A stretch of 64,000 bases of DNA from CAVQBP01 sp963782475 (lineage in GTDB: Bacteria > Bacteroidota > Ignavibacteria > Ignavibacteriales > Ignavibacteriaceae), in contig CAWAJW010000015.1 in assembly GCA_963782475.1 (NCBI GenBank), positions 930,001 through 994,000 on the forward strand, in the 5' to 3' direction. Below, in pieces: positions 18,845 to 27,064 of the stretch (position 1 is its first letter; every line of letters starts with the position of its first letter). Under the pieces are notes generated by a model. The model saw only the letters and a list, made by a program, of their open reading frames with translations. It was not told where the DNA came from and searched no databases. The translations under genes were made by a program, and so were the position numbers.

Positions 18845-19639
18845 ATGAAAAAATATTTTTTCTTAATTTTAATTCCCATCTTTCTTGGGGGATGCGAAAA
18901 AACTAATAATGATATTGTTGATAGTCTGATATCTTACCAGGTGGAATCAATTAATACTGCTGACAATTTCCTTTATTCGACCGGTGATTCATTAATTACA
19001 ATCAGCTTAACGGTTAATTCTTCGGCAGATATCAAAAGCATTTACTTTGATATTTATTCTTCCGATAATAGCCAGATAAATAGTTCTCCTGTTAACTTAT
19101 ATGATGACGGTTCAGCTGCAAATGGAGATACAACCGCAGGAGATAATAAATATTCTGCCAGGTTTCCATTAAGCAGAAGCTATCCTGTCGGAACATATAC
19201 AATTAAATATTTTATAACAGATATTAACGATAATACAAGACAGGTTGCAGTTCGCACTTTCGAGTATGATAATAACCAGACACCTTTTCCTCCGCAGCTG
19301 TCAAATCTTATTGCACCCGATTCGGTAACGGTTGAAGATCCTAAGAGTGTTATTTTTATGTCTGTAGCTGCTTCGGACCCAAATGGGTTAAATGATATTA
19401 GTAATGTTTATTTTATTTCGTATAGACCCGACGGCACTACTTCCGGTGAAAAAGTTCAAATGTTTGATGATGGTGATACAAATAAAAACGGAGATGTGAA
19501 AGCCGGTGATGGAATTTATTCTATTTTGATTGAAGTAACTCCTCAAAATAATAAAGGGACTTACAGGTTTGATTTCAGAGCTGCCGATCGCAGCAGCAGA
19601 TTAAGCAATATCATTTCTCATAATATAGTAATTCAATAA
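18845..19639 (+). CDS. Lipoprotein with two choice-of-anchor X-like repeats
   Basis: This is a 264-residue lipoprotein. I start it at the ATG at 18845 because MKKYFFLILIPIFLGGCEK is a complete lipoprotein signal; an upstream TTG would bury it. Two related beta domains follow, each with an acidic DDG...NGD...AGD motif: LYDDGSAANGDTTAGDNKYS and MFDDGDTNKNGDVKAGDGIY. These look like calcium-binding loops of choice-of-anchor X domains. It is adjacent to and probably co-transcribed with the large secreted propeller-type protein, so it may be a surface partner. Confidence 0.65.
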   Translation: MKKYFFLILIPIFLGGCEKTNNDIVDSLISYQVESINTADNFLYSTGDSLITISLTVNSSADIKSIYFDIYSSDNSQINSSPVNLYDDGSAANGDTTAGDNKYSARFPLSRSYPVGTYTIKYFITDINDNTRQVAVRTFEYDNNQTPFPPQLSNLIAPDSVTVEDPKSVIFMSVAASDPNGLNDISNVYFISYRPDGTTSGEKVQMFDDGDTNKNGDVKAGDGIYSILIEVTPQNNKGTYRFDFRAADRSSRLSNIISHNIVIQ

Positions 19640-21250
19640 ATGATAAAAAGATTAATCCTTTCAGTAATATTTATAATTGTTTTCTTTTCAATCTCTTATT
19701 CTCAATACTCTCCCCAGATATTCAAATTAAATAATAGTTCTACTGAAGTGTCTAGCGATATTGCTCCAGCCGGAAATAGTATCACAGATATTAACATTTA
19801 CGGTGATACAATTTGGGTCGGGTCGGGTAAAGGATTAAGCGTATCTTTTAATAAGGGTGAAACCTGGACAAACTTTAACGGATCTGCAGATTTCGGTACG
19901 GAAGATGAATCCGCTATGGGATATTATAAAGGTACTTTCTGGGTTGCAACCGCACACACTAAAGATGTTAACGGACAAAGCATTGATCAGGGAAGCGGGT
20001 TACATTATACAACCGATAATGGCGCAACCTGGACTTACATTCCGCAGCCTGTTGATGATCCGGGTGACTCTCTATTAGTTTATGGAATCAATGATGGTGT
20101 TAGTCTCCCCAAGGTACGTGCTTTGCCGATTACTGTAACCGAACAAAATGTAACTTATGATATTGCTTTTACTCCCGGAACTATTTGGATTACTTCCTGG
20201 TCCAGCGGGCTAAGAAGAAGCACCGATAATGGAAAAACATGGCAAAGAATCCTCCTCCCTTCCGATAATATAAACAGTTTAAAACCGACTGATACTGTAA
20301 ATTTTTCTTTACAGGTTCAATCGGGAAATTTCGGCCCGGAGGCTTATTTAAATCATGTCGCTTTTTCAGTTATTTCAACAGATGATTCTACTTTATATGT
20401 CGGTACTGCCGATGGAATAAATAAAACTACAGATGCAAACAGTGAATTTCCAAGCTGGGTGAAGTTCAATCATTTAAACCAGGATAATCCAATAAGCGGA
20501 AATTTTGTTGTTTCATTAGGATATAATAATACAAATAACACCGTCTGGGGTGCTACATGGGTTGCTGAAGGATCAACTGAGTTTTACGGAATCAGCTCTA
20601 CTACCGATGGAGGAAATTCATGGAATACATTTTTAGAAGGAGAGAAAGTACACAACTTTGGCTTTAAAAATGAAAACGTTATTGCAGCGGGGGATGACGG
20701 TGCTTTCAGAACAAATAATCAGGGGAAAAGCTGGATAGTACCGACTTCTATTATTGATCAAACTTCGAGAGTTGCTCTTACTGAAAAAACTTTTTATTCC
20801 GCCGGTTCGCAAGGTAATGATGTATGGCTTGGTTCGTATGATGGTTTAGCAAGAATAAATGAACCGAATAATATGATGTGGTCGGGGGATTGGAAAGTTT
20901 ATTTATCATCGGAGCATCTGACTTCAAACTTGGAAACCTATGCATACCCGATTCCGTTTTCTCCAAAATTAGATCGTCTTAAAATTAAATACAGCACAGG
21001 CGGAAAAAGTGAAAACGTTACGATAAGAATTTTTGATTTCGGAATGAATTTAGTTAAAACTGTTATAGAAAATGTTCAAAGAGGAAACCCTATACATGAA
21101 GTTGATAATTTAAATTCTCAGTCAAACGGGGTTATTGATTTTTGGGACGGTAAAGATGAAAACGGAAATATTGTTCCCAACGGAGTTTATTTTTACAGGG
21201 TAGATGCTGGTGATAATAAATTATTCGGGAAAATTTTAGTTATACAATAA
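19640..21250 (+). CDS. Secreted beta-propeller protein with T9SS-type C-terminal domain
   Basis: This 536-residue exported protein carries a signal peptide ending at ISYSQ. The body has repeated YTTDNGATWTYI, RSTDNGKTWQRI and TTDGGNSWNTF units, i.e. BNR/sortilin-type propeller blades. The last 95 residues (YAYPIPFSP...VYFYRVDAGDNKLFGKILVIQ) form the FlgD-Ig-like sorting domain found in type IX secretion cargo of Bacteroidota and Ignavibacteria. The gene starts directly after the lipoprotein stop. The ligand or substrate is unknown. Confidence 0.75.
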   Translation: MIKRLILSVIFIIVFFSISYSQYSPQIFKLNNSSTEVSSDIAPAGNSITDINIYGDTIWVGSGKGLSVSFNKGETWTNFNGSADFGTEDESAMGYYKGTFWVATAHTKDVNGQSIDQGSGLHYTTDNGATWTYIPQPVDDPGDSLLVYGINDGVSLPKVRALPITVTEQNVTYDIAFTPGTIWITSWSSGLRRSTDNGKTWQRILLPSDNINSLKPTDTVNFSLQVQSGNFGPEAYLNHVAFSVISTDDSTLYVGTADGINKTTDANSEFPSWVKFNHLNQDNPISGNFVVSLGYNNTNNTVWGATWVAEGSTEFYGISSTTDGGNSWNTFLEGEKVHNFGFKNENVIAAGDDGAFRTNNQGKSWIVPTSIIDQTSRVALTEKTFYSAGSQGNDVWLGSYDGLARINEPNNMMWSGDWKVYLSSEHLTSNLETYAYPIPFSPKLDRLKIKYSTGGKSENVTIRIFDFGMNLVKTVIENVQRGNPIHEVDNLNSQSNGVIDFWDGKDENGNIVPNGVYFYRVDAGDNKLFGKILVIQ

Positions 21251-21257
21251 TAAAAAA

Positions 21258-21344
21258 GTTCAAGTTCAAGAGCAAGTTCAAGTGCTCCTTGAGATGAAAC
21301 CTTGCTTTAACTCTTGAACTTGAACCTGAACTTGAACTTGTCCA
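21258..21344. repeat. AAGTTC hexamer repeats in inverted orientation
   Basis: The left part is AAGTTC AAGTTC AAGAGC AAGTTC AAG. The right part, about 35 bases later, is the inverse orientation (CTTGAA with a CCTGAA variant). The two arms could form a long hairpin between the propeller gene and the PorV-like gene. The left arm is identical over 27 bases to the minus strand of the array at 2000-2026. Confidence 0.8.
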
Positions 21345-21366
21345 TGAACTTCTTATCGAGGTTTTT

Positions 21367-22356
21367 TTGAAAAAAGTAATTATACTGGTGTTAGTTTTAT
21401 CTGTTCAAATAATATTTGCGCAGGCTAAAACAAGTGAAATAAGCAGTATGCCCGGAGCATTCAGCAGGCTGGGATTTGGTGCAAGAGGTATCGGTATGGG
21501 AAATGCAATGTCTGCTGTTACCGAGGGTAACCTTGTATCTTATTATAATCCAGCGCTATCTGTTTTCCAAGATGGAAATTTGTTTCAAACATCATATTCT
21601 TTTTTATCTTTTGACAGATCACTCAATTTTTTAAGCTTTACAAGAAGATTTGATTTATTTTCATCCTCGCATAATTCTAAACCTAAATCTAGTGCGGGAA
21701 TAAGTATTGGTATAATAAATTCCGGGGTTGGAAATATCACCGGACGGGATAATGAGGGAAGTGTAACTGAAAATCTTTCTACTTCCGAGAATCAATTTTT
21801 TGTAGGCTTTGCAAATAAATTTTCGGAAAAACTATCAATCGGACTGGCTATAAAATTTTATTATTATAAGCTTTATAAAGGTATAAGTGCCACAACTGTG
21901 GGATTGGATTTCGGTGCTTTATATAGATTAAGTGATCATTTTAATTTATCTCTTATGATATCCGATATTAATAGTAAATACAAATGGGATTCAACACCTC
22001 TTTACGGACAGAGCGGAGGGAATTCAGAAGATAGTTTTCCTGTCTTGAAAAAAATCGGATTGAGCTATACTGAAAAGAATATCGGCTTAATAGTCGCTGC
22101 AGAATATGAAAATAGTAACGGAGGTACTAATATCTTAAGAGGAGGAATAGAATATAATATTATTGATAAGCTTTTTATAAGAGCCGGGGTTGATCAATTT
22201 AATTTAAGCAATTCTGATTTTCCTGCAAAACCTGCTTTCGGATTTTCCTATTTTAAAAATTTTAATAGTATTATTATCGGTATTGATTATGCATTTATGA
22301 TTGAACAGTATTCAACGCAGGACAGACATATTGTAGGTGTAAGTGTTAATTTCTAG
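21367..22356 (+). CDS. PorV/PorQ family outer-membrane protein
   Basis: This 329-residue barrel protein has a signal peptide ending at IFAQA and the family signature GFGARGIGMGNAMSAVTEGNLVSYYNPA. PorV (LptO) proteins shuttle T9SS cargo at the outer membrane in Bacteroidota; Ignavibacteria carry many paralogues of uncertain role. The start codon is TTG, within a T-rich stretch just after the hexamer inverted repeat. A second family member follows at 22482, and a T9SS-like cargo gene precedes it, which supports a secretion role. Confidence 0.8.
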   Translation: MKKVIILVLVLSVQIIFAQAKTSEISSMPGAFSRLGFGARGIGMGNAMSAVTEGNLVSYYNPALSVFQDGNLFQTSYSFLSFDRSLNFLSFTRRFDLFSSSHNSKPKSSAGISIGIINSGVGNITGRDNEGSVTENLSTSENQFFVGFANKFSEKLSIGLAIKFYYYKLYKGISATTVGLDFGALYRLSDHFNLSLMISDINSKYKWDSTPLYGQSGGNSEDSFPVLKKIGLSYTEKNIGLIVAAEYENSNGGTNILRGGIEYNIIDKLFIRAGVDQFNLSNSDFPAKPAFGFSYFKNFNSIIIGIDYAFMIEQYSTQDRHIVGVSVNF

Positions 22357-22365
22357 TAACGAATT

Positions 22366-22395
22366 CTTAATCTTACTCTTAATCGTAATCTTAAT
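22366..22395. repeat. CTTAAT hexamer tandem repeat
   Basis: There are five hexamer units (CTTAAT, CTTACT, CTTAAT, CGTAAT, CTTAAT) in the spacer between the two PorV-family genes. The period equals that of the CTTGAA arrays but the unit differs. Confidence 0.75.
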
Positions 22396-22481
22396 CAAAC
22401 ATAAATTACAGGAATTAAAAATTAAAGAATTTATAAAAAGCAATCTAACAAAACAATTTAACATATAACTTTGAAACAAAT

Positions 22482-23372
22482 ATGAACAAAATAGTTATTC
22501 TAATATTTTCAATAACTTTTTTTTCAATAACGGTTTTCCCTCAATCGGCGGGGAACAGCGGCTTATCATTTCTAAAGCTTGGATTTGGTGCAAGGAATAT
22601 AGCAATGGGAGATGCAGGAACTGCAGCATCAAACGATGTTACTTCTCTATTTTATAATCCGGCGAAACTTGCCGGTAATGAAAATTCGGAAATAATGTTT
22701 ATGCATAACCAGTGGATACAGGATATAAGGAGTGAATTGCTGGGAGTTAAATTCAATTTCTTAAATTTACCTTTGGCACTCGGTATAAATGTAACGTCTA
22801 TTAATGATATCGAAGTAAGAACCCGTCCCGGAAACCCTGAAGCAACTTTTAATGCTAATTACTCTTTTGTTAGTTTGTCTACCGGTTTCAATCTTGTAAA
22901 TGATTTAAGCTTTGGTGCGACAATAAAATTTTTATATGAAGGATTGTATACAGATGAATCGAACGGTTTGGGATTTGATTTCGGGTTAAATTATAAAACT
23001 TATATAGATGGATTATCTTTATCTGCCGCAATTCGAAACCTTGGCTCTATGAACCAGTTAAGAGTGGAAAAGACACAACTTCCAAACGAATTCCGTATCG
23101 GTCCTTCATATCAATTTAATCTTCCTTCTGATTTTCAAATAACAGCAGCTGCAGAATTTTTGAAATACTTGCAGGCAGAAGATACTCATTTTAACATGGG
23201 TGCTGAAATATTATATAATAATTTAATTGCATTGCGCGGCGGCTACCAGACCGGTTATATCTCAAAAGGATTTACCGGTGGCGTAGGTATAAGATGGGGA
23301 AACCTAAGCTTCGATTATGCAATTTCTCCTTTCCAGTTGGGACTGGGTTCCGGGAATTCAATATCTCATTAA
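22482..23372 (+). CDS. PorV/PorQ family outer-membrane protein, second copy
   Basis: This 296-residue paralogue of the preceding gene has a signal peptide ending at VFPQS and the signature FLKLGFGARNIAMGDAGTAASNDVTSLFYNPA. The rest alternates amphipathic strands (GLGFDFGLNYKTYIDGLSLSAAIRNLG) typical of the family. Divergence between the two copies is high, so this is an old duplication. The 125-base spacer upstream holds the CTTAAT array. It closes the surface/secretion region before the glycan locus. Confidence 0.8.
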   Translation: MNKIVILIFSITFFSITVFPQSAGNSGLSFLKLGFGARNIAMGDAGTAASNDVTSLFYNPAKLAGNENSEIMFMHNQWIQDIRSELLGVKFNFLNLPLALGINVTSINDIEVRTRPGNPEATFNANYSFVSLSTGFNLVNDLSFGATIKFLYEGLYTDESNGLGFDFGLNYKTYIDGLSLSAAIRNLGSMNQLRVEKTQLPNEFRIGPSYQFNLPSDFQITAAAEFLKYLQAEDTHFNMGAEILYNNLIALRGGYQTGYISKGFTGGVGIRWGNLSFDYAISPFQLGLGSGNSISH

Positions 23373-23481
23373 TTTCAAATTCTAATTTTCATCTCTTCTA
23401 TTAAAATTAAGGAATAAAGTAAAATTATTCTTAATTTATACAATTATTATTTTCACATTCCTATCGGCGATATATTTAATA

Positions 23482-24504
23482 ATGGATGAAGAAATACTGC
23501 TGAAAGAATATCATAATTTATGTCATGATGTTAAAAAAATTTATGTAGTTCCATTAATTAATTATTCATTTAAAAAAACTAATTATCTCTACCTTCTTTA
23601 TAAAAATTTTATTCTTAATGAGGATTCCTTTGGTGAGAAAAAAGATTATGGGATTAATATTGAAAGCCTCTCCATATTTGCTCATCCAAAAATTGTGTTA
23701 AGCAGAATTAAAAATGAAAAAAGCATACTGCATTACCACTGGCTTGAAATTACCGGTCTTCTCTCTTTATCGGGAACGATTTGGAAATTATTCTGGATTA
23801 GCTTTTACAAGCTGCTTAACGGTAAAATCATATGGACTATTCATAATGAATTCCCGCACAGCAATAATTATATTTTACTTAATAAGATCATCAGGAAATA
23901 CATGGCTCATATGGCGGATAAGCTTCAAGTTCACTGCAAATCTGCAATAGATATTATGATGCCTCTTTTAAATATCGGAAAAAATAAATTCTTTATTGTT
24001 CCGCACCCCGAATATCCAATAGAATCAGTTGAAAGAGATAAAGCAATAGATCTGCTGAATGAAAAATATTTCAAAGGAAAAATAAATAAAGAGGATATTT
24101 TGTTTCTCATGTTTGGGGAAATTGCGAAATATAAAGGGATAAAAGAAGTTGTTGAAATTTTTAATAATTTAGATGAGAGGAAAAAGCTGGTAATTGCAGG
24201 TGTAATTAAAAAAGGTAACGAAAAATATTTTAAGGAAGTGCTTCTCTCAATTAAAAATAAAGAGGAGTTTTTGATTTCCCCAAAACGAATACCTGATGAT
24301 GATGTCCCGTTATTTTTTAATTCATCCGGTTATGCTTTATTTAATTTTAGTGATTTGTTAACCTCCGGTTCTGTTATGCTGGCGCTTAATTACAATAAAA
24401 AAATTATAATTCCTTTTAAAGGATGTTTGAAAGAGTTAAACGGTCAGAATGTAATCCAGTTTAATAATATTGAAGAATTAAAAAATATTTTAATATCCTG
24501 TTAA
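23482..24504 (+). CDS. Glycosyltransferase (GT-B fold), glycan locus
   Basis: This 340-residue cytoplasmic protein has a GT-B-like two-domain layout. The N-terminal half contains HYHWLEITG and IIWTIHNEFPHS, like GumK/GT1-type transferases. The C-terminal domain has ILFLMFGEIAKYKGIKEVVE and NFSDLLTSGSVMLALNYNKKIIIP, where family 4 enzymes have FGxxxxxKG and an acidic-residue nucleotide site. The sugar donor is unknown. It is followed three bases later by wecB, so they share an operon. Confidence 0.7.
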   Translation: MDEEILLKEYHNLCHDVKKIYVVPLINYSFKKTNYLYLLYKNFILNEDSFGEKKDYGINIESLSIFAHPKIVLSRIKNEKSILHYHWLEITGLLSLSGTIWKLFWISFYKLLNGKIIWTIHNEFPHSNNYILLNKIIRKYMAHMADKLQVHCKSAIDIMMPLLNIGKNKFFIVPHPEYPIESVERDKAIDLLNEKYFKGKINKEDILFLMFGEIAKYKGIKEVVEIFNNLDERKKLVIAGVIKKGNEKYFKEVLLSIKNKEEFLISPKRIPDDDVPLFFNSSGYALFNFSDLLTSGSVMLALNYNKKIIIPFKGCLKELNGQNVIQFNNIEELKNILISC

Positions 24505-24507
24505 ATA

Positions 24508-25644
24508 ATGAAAAAAATTCTAATCATTTTCGGAACAAGGCCTGAAGCCATTAAACTGGCGCCGGTTATAAAGACATTAAAAAAAGTAAGATCATTAAAA
24601 ACTATCGTTTGCTCAACTGGACAGCATGATGAAATGCTTAAGCAGGTAGTCAAGCTGTTCAGGATAAAAATAGATTTCAATTTAAATTTAATGAAGCCTA
24701 ACCAGGATCTATTTGAAATTACTTCCGGTTCAATTGAAAAATTAAAGCCTGTATTTAACAGGGTTAAACCGGACCTTTTAGTTGTACAGGGAGATACAAC
24801 TACCGCTTTTACTTCTTCGCTTTCTGCTTTCTATTCAAAAGTGAAAGTTGTACATGTGGAAGCCGGCTTAAGAAGCAATGATATATTTAGTCCTTACCCT
24901 GAAGAAGTTAACCGGAGAATCATTTCAATTTTAGCCGGTATTAATTTTGCGCCGACTTTAAAGGCCAAAGACAATTTAATTTCAGAAGGGATTCAAAGTA
25001 ACAAAATAATTATAACCGGGAATACTGTTATAGATTCACTGCTTGAAATCAAAAAAAGATTAAGTGAAAAATCTGTGTTAAAGAAAATCGAAGACTCAAT
25101 TAAAAAAATCATTCCCGGTAGTTTGTTTGAGAAAGAATTTATTTTGGTTACAATTCACAGAAGGGAAAAATTCGGCGAGACAATTAAAAACACATTAAAA
25201 CAGCTGAAGGAAATTGCCGAAGAAAACCGGGGATATAATTTTATTTACCCTGTCCATCTAAATCCTAATGTGAAAAAACCGGTTCAGGAAATATTAAATA
25301 ACGTCCGGAATTTTCAGCTGCTTACCCCGCTGGATTATTTATCTTTTATTTATTTAATGAGCAAATGCCGGTTTATTATTAGTGATTCAGGCGGAATACA
25401 GGAAGAATGTTATATATTTAAAAAACCGATAATTGTTCTGCGCGATAATACTGAAAGAGAAGAGGCTGTTAAAGCAGGTTACGCATTCCTTGCCGGCGGA
25501 GGGAATAAAGATTTCAAAAAAATATTTTACCAGGTCGATAAAAAACTATCTCAAAAATTCGATTTCTTCAAAAGTAAAAATCCCTTTGGAGACGGAAAAG
25601 CTTCGGAAAGAATTGTTAAAGCAATCCAAAAACAACTCGGTTAA
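24508..25644 (+). CDS. wecB: UDP-N-acetylglucosamine 2-epimerase (non-hydrolysing)
   Basis: This cytoplasmic enzyme interconverts UDP-GlcNAc and UDP-ManNAc for surface polysaccharide. At 378 residues it has the standard length. Motifs are FGTRPEAIKLAPV at the N-terminus, VVQGDTTTAFTSSL, HVEAGLRSNDIFSPYPEEVNR and the C-terminal SDSGGIQEECYIFKKP. The presence of ManNAc-making activity suggests ManNAc or a derivative in the glycan assembled by this locus. It sits between a glycosyltransferase and the flippase. Confidence 0.93.
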   Translation: MKKILIIFGTRPEAIKLAPVIKTLKKVRSLKTIVCSTGQHDEMLKQVVKLFRIKIDFNLNLMKPNQDLFEITSGSIEKLKPVFNRVKPDLLVVQGDTTTAFTSSLSAFYSKVKVVHVEAGLRSNDIFSPYPEEVNRRIISILAGINFAPTLKAKDNLISEGIQSNKIIITGNTVIDSLLEIKKRLSEKSVLKKIEDSIKKIIPGSLFEKEFILVTIHRREKFGETIKNTLKQLKEIAEENRGYNFIYPVHLNPNVKKPVQEILNNVRNFQLLTPLDYLSFIYLMSKCRFIISDSGGIQEECYIFKKPIIVLRDNTEREEAVKAGYAFLAGGGNKDFKKIFYQVDKKLSQKFDFFKSKNPFGDGKASERIVKAIQKQLG

Positions 25645-25654
25645 TGAGATTTAA

Positions 25655-27064
25655 ATGAAAGTAAATAAAAATTCATTAAATATTATTTATTTATTTTCAC
25701 TGGAATTTTTTGTCCGTTTAATAGGGTTCGCTGCAACAACATACCTCGCGCGGGTTTTAGGCACCTCAGGTTTTGGATTAATCAATTTGGGTCTTGCAAT
25801 TCTCGGTTATGCTCTGTTATTCGGAAACAGCGGCTTAACCCTGTTAGGAACACGTAAGATTGCTGCTGATTCCGGAAATCCCGGTGAATTAGTTAGCAAT
25901 ATTTTAAGTGCCAGATTTTATCTTTCTCTAATAATATTAATTATCTCCTTTCTGATTGTTTTAATTTTTATAACCTCCGGTGAAACCAGAAATATAGTCT
26001 TAATATACTTCCTTTATTTAATCCCGTTTGCTTTTCTGCTGGAATGGTTTTTCCAGGGGATTCAGAGGATGGGTGCTATAACCATCGGACGAGTTATCGG
26101 GATGGCTGCATATCTTGCTTTTCTTATACTTTTTGTTAGATCTGAAAAGGATACATTATTAACTGCGGTCGGCTGGATTATCGGCGGAGCAGTAAATTCG
26201 ATTATTCTATGGGTTATCTTTAATAAGTCCGGGAATAAAGCCAAAATAAAATTTCGCAACTTTAACTTTATACCTGTCATTAAAGAATCGATATCTTTAA
26301 GCCTGGCTTCAATTATTGCGGGATTGGCTGTTTCATTCCCGGTAATTTATCTCGGAATTGTCACGACTAATTCCGATATTGGTATTTATAGTGCAGCATT
26401 CAAAATTATAATTCTTTTCCTGACTTTTGACAGGGTATTTAACGCTCTTTTTTTCCCTAAAATAATAAATTGCATAAATAATTATCCTGAAAAGCTTGAA
26501 GGAATATTTAATTCTATTTTAAAAATTATAGTTGTATTTTCACTGTCTGTCGGCTTAATAGAAATTATTGGCGGAAATCTTATTATAACATTAATATTTG
26601 GAAAATTATTTTTTGATTCGATTCTTATTTTCCAGCTTTTAACCGGTTATTTCACTTTTACATTAATAAATTCGGTCTTTAGCTATACAATAATCGGTAT
26701 GAATAAAGAAAATATATACACTGTCGGGCTTTCGATCGGTGCAGTCGTATTTATTATATTTTCGATAGTTCTATATAATTATTTCTCCGTTCCGGGTGTT
26801 GCGCTGGCTTTAGCTTTTTTTGAAATTACAGCTTTATTTTATATGGCTTCAAAATTAAAACAACATATTAGGATAAGAATATTAAGAAACATGTTTATCC
26901 CGATTGCCGGTACATATATTATAATTTTGCCCCTTCTATTGCATCTAAATACTGCATTAATATTTAAACTGTTTTTGGTTGTAATTGTTTGCGTTCCGTT
27001 AATTCTTGTATTAGCCGGCTTTAATATAGAAGATTTTAAATTTTTAAAGAGGGTATTAATCTGA
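25655..27064 (+). CDS. Polysaccharide flippase (Wzx-like, MATE/MVF superfamily)
   Basis: This 469-residue integral membrane protein with about fourteen predicted helices resembles lipid-linked oligosaccharide flippases. The N-terminal LEFFVRLIGFAATTYLARVLGTSGFGLINL and FFQGIQRMGAITIGRVIG segments are typical. It would move undecaprenyl-linked repeat units across the inner membrane. Its TGA at 27062-27064 overlaps the likely CTG start of the next gene. No Wzy polymerase is recognisable nearby. Confidence 0.85.
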   Translation: MKVNKNSLNIIYLFSLEFFVRLIGFAATTYLARVLGTSGFGLINLGLAILGYALLFGNSGLTLLGTRKIAADSGNPGELVSNILSARFYLSLIILIISFLIVLIFITSGETRNIVLIYFLYLIPFAFLLEWFFQGIQRMGAITIGRVIGMAAYLAFLILFVRSEKDTLLTAVGWIIGGAVNSIILWVIFNKSGNKAKIKFRNFNFIPVIKESISLSLASIIAGLAVSFPVIYLGIVTTNSDIGIYSAAFKIIILFLTFDRVFNALFFPKIINCINNYPEKLEGIFNSILKIIVVFSLSVGLIEIIGGNLIITLIFGKLFFDSILIFQLLTGYFTFTLINSVFSYTIIGMNKENIYTVGLSIGAVVFIIFSIVLYNYFSVPGVALALAFFEITALFYMASKLKQHIRIRILRNMFIPIAGTYIIILPLLLHLNTALIFKLFLVVIVCVPLILVLAGFNIEDFKFLKRVLI

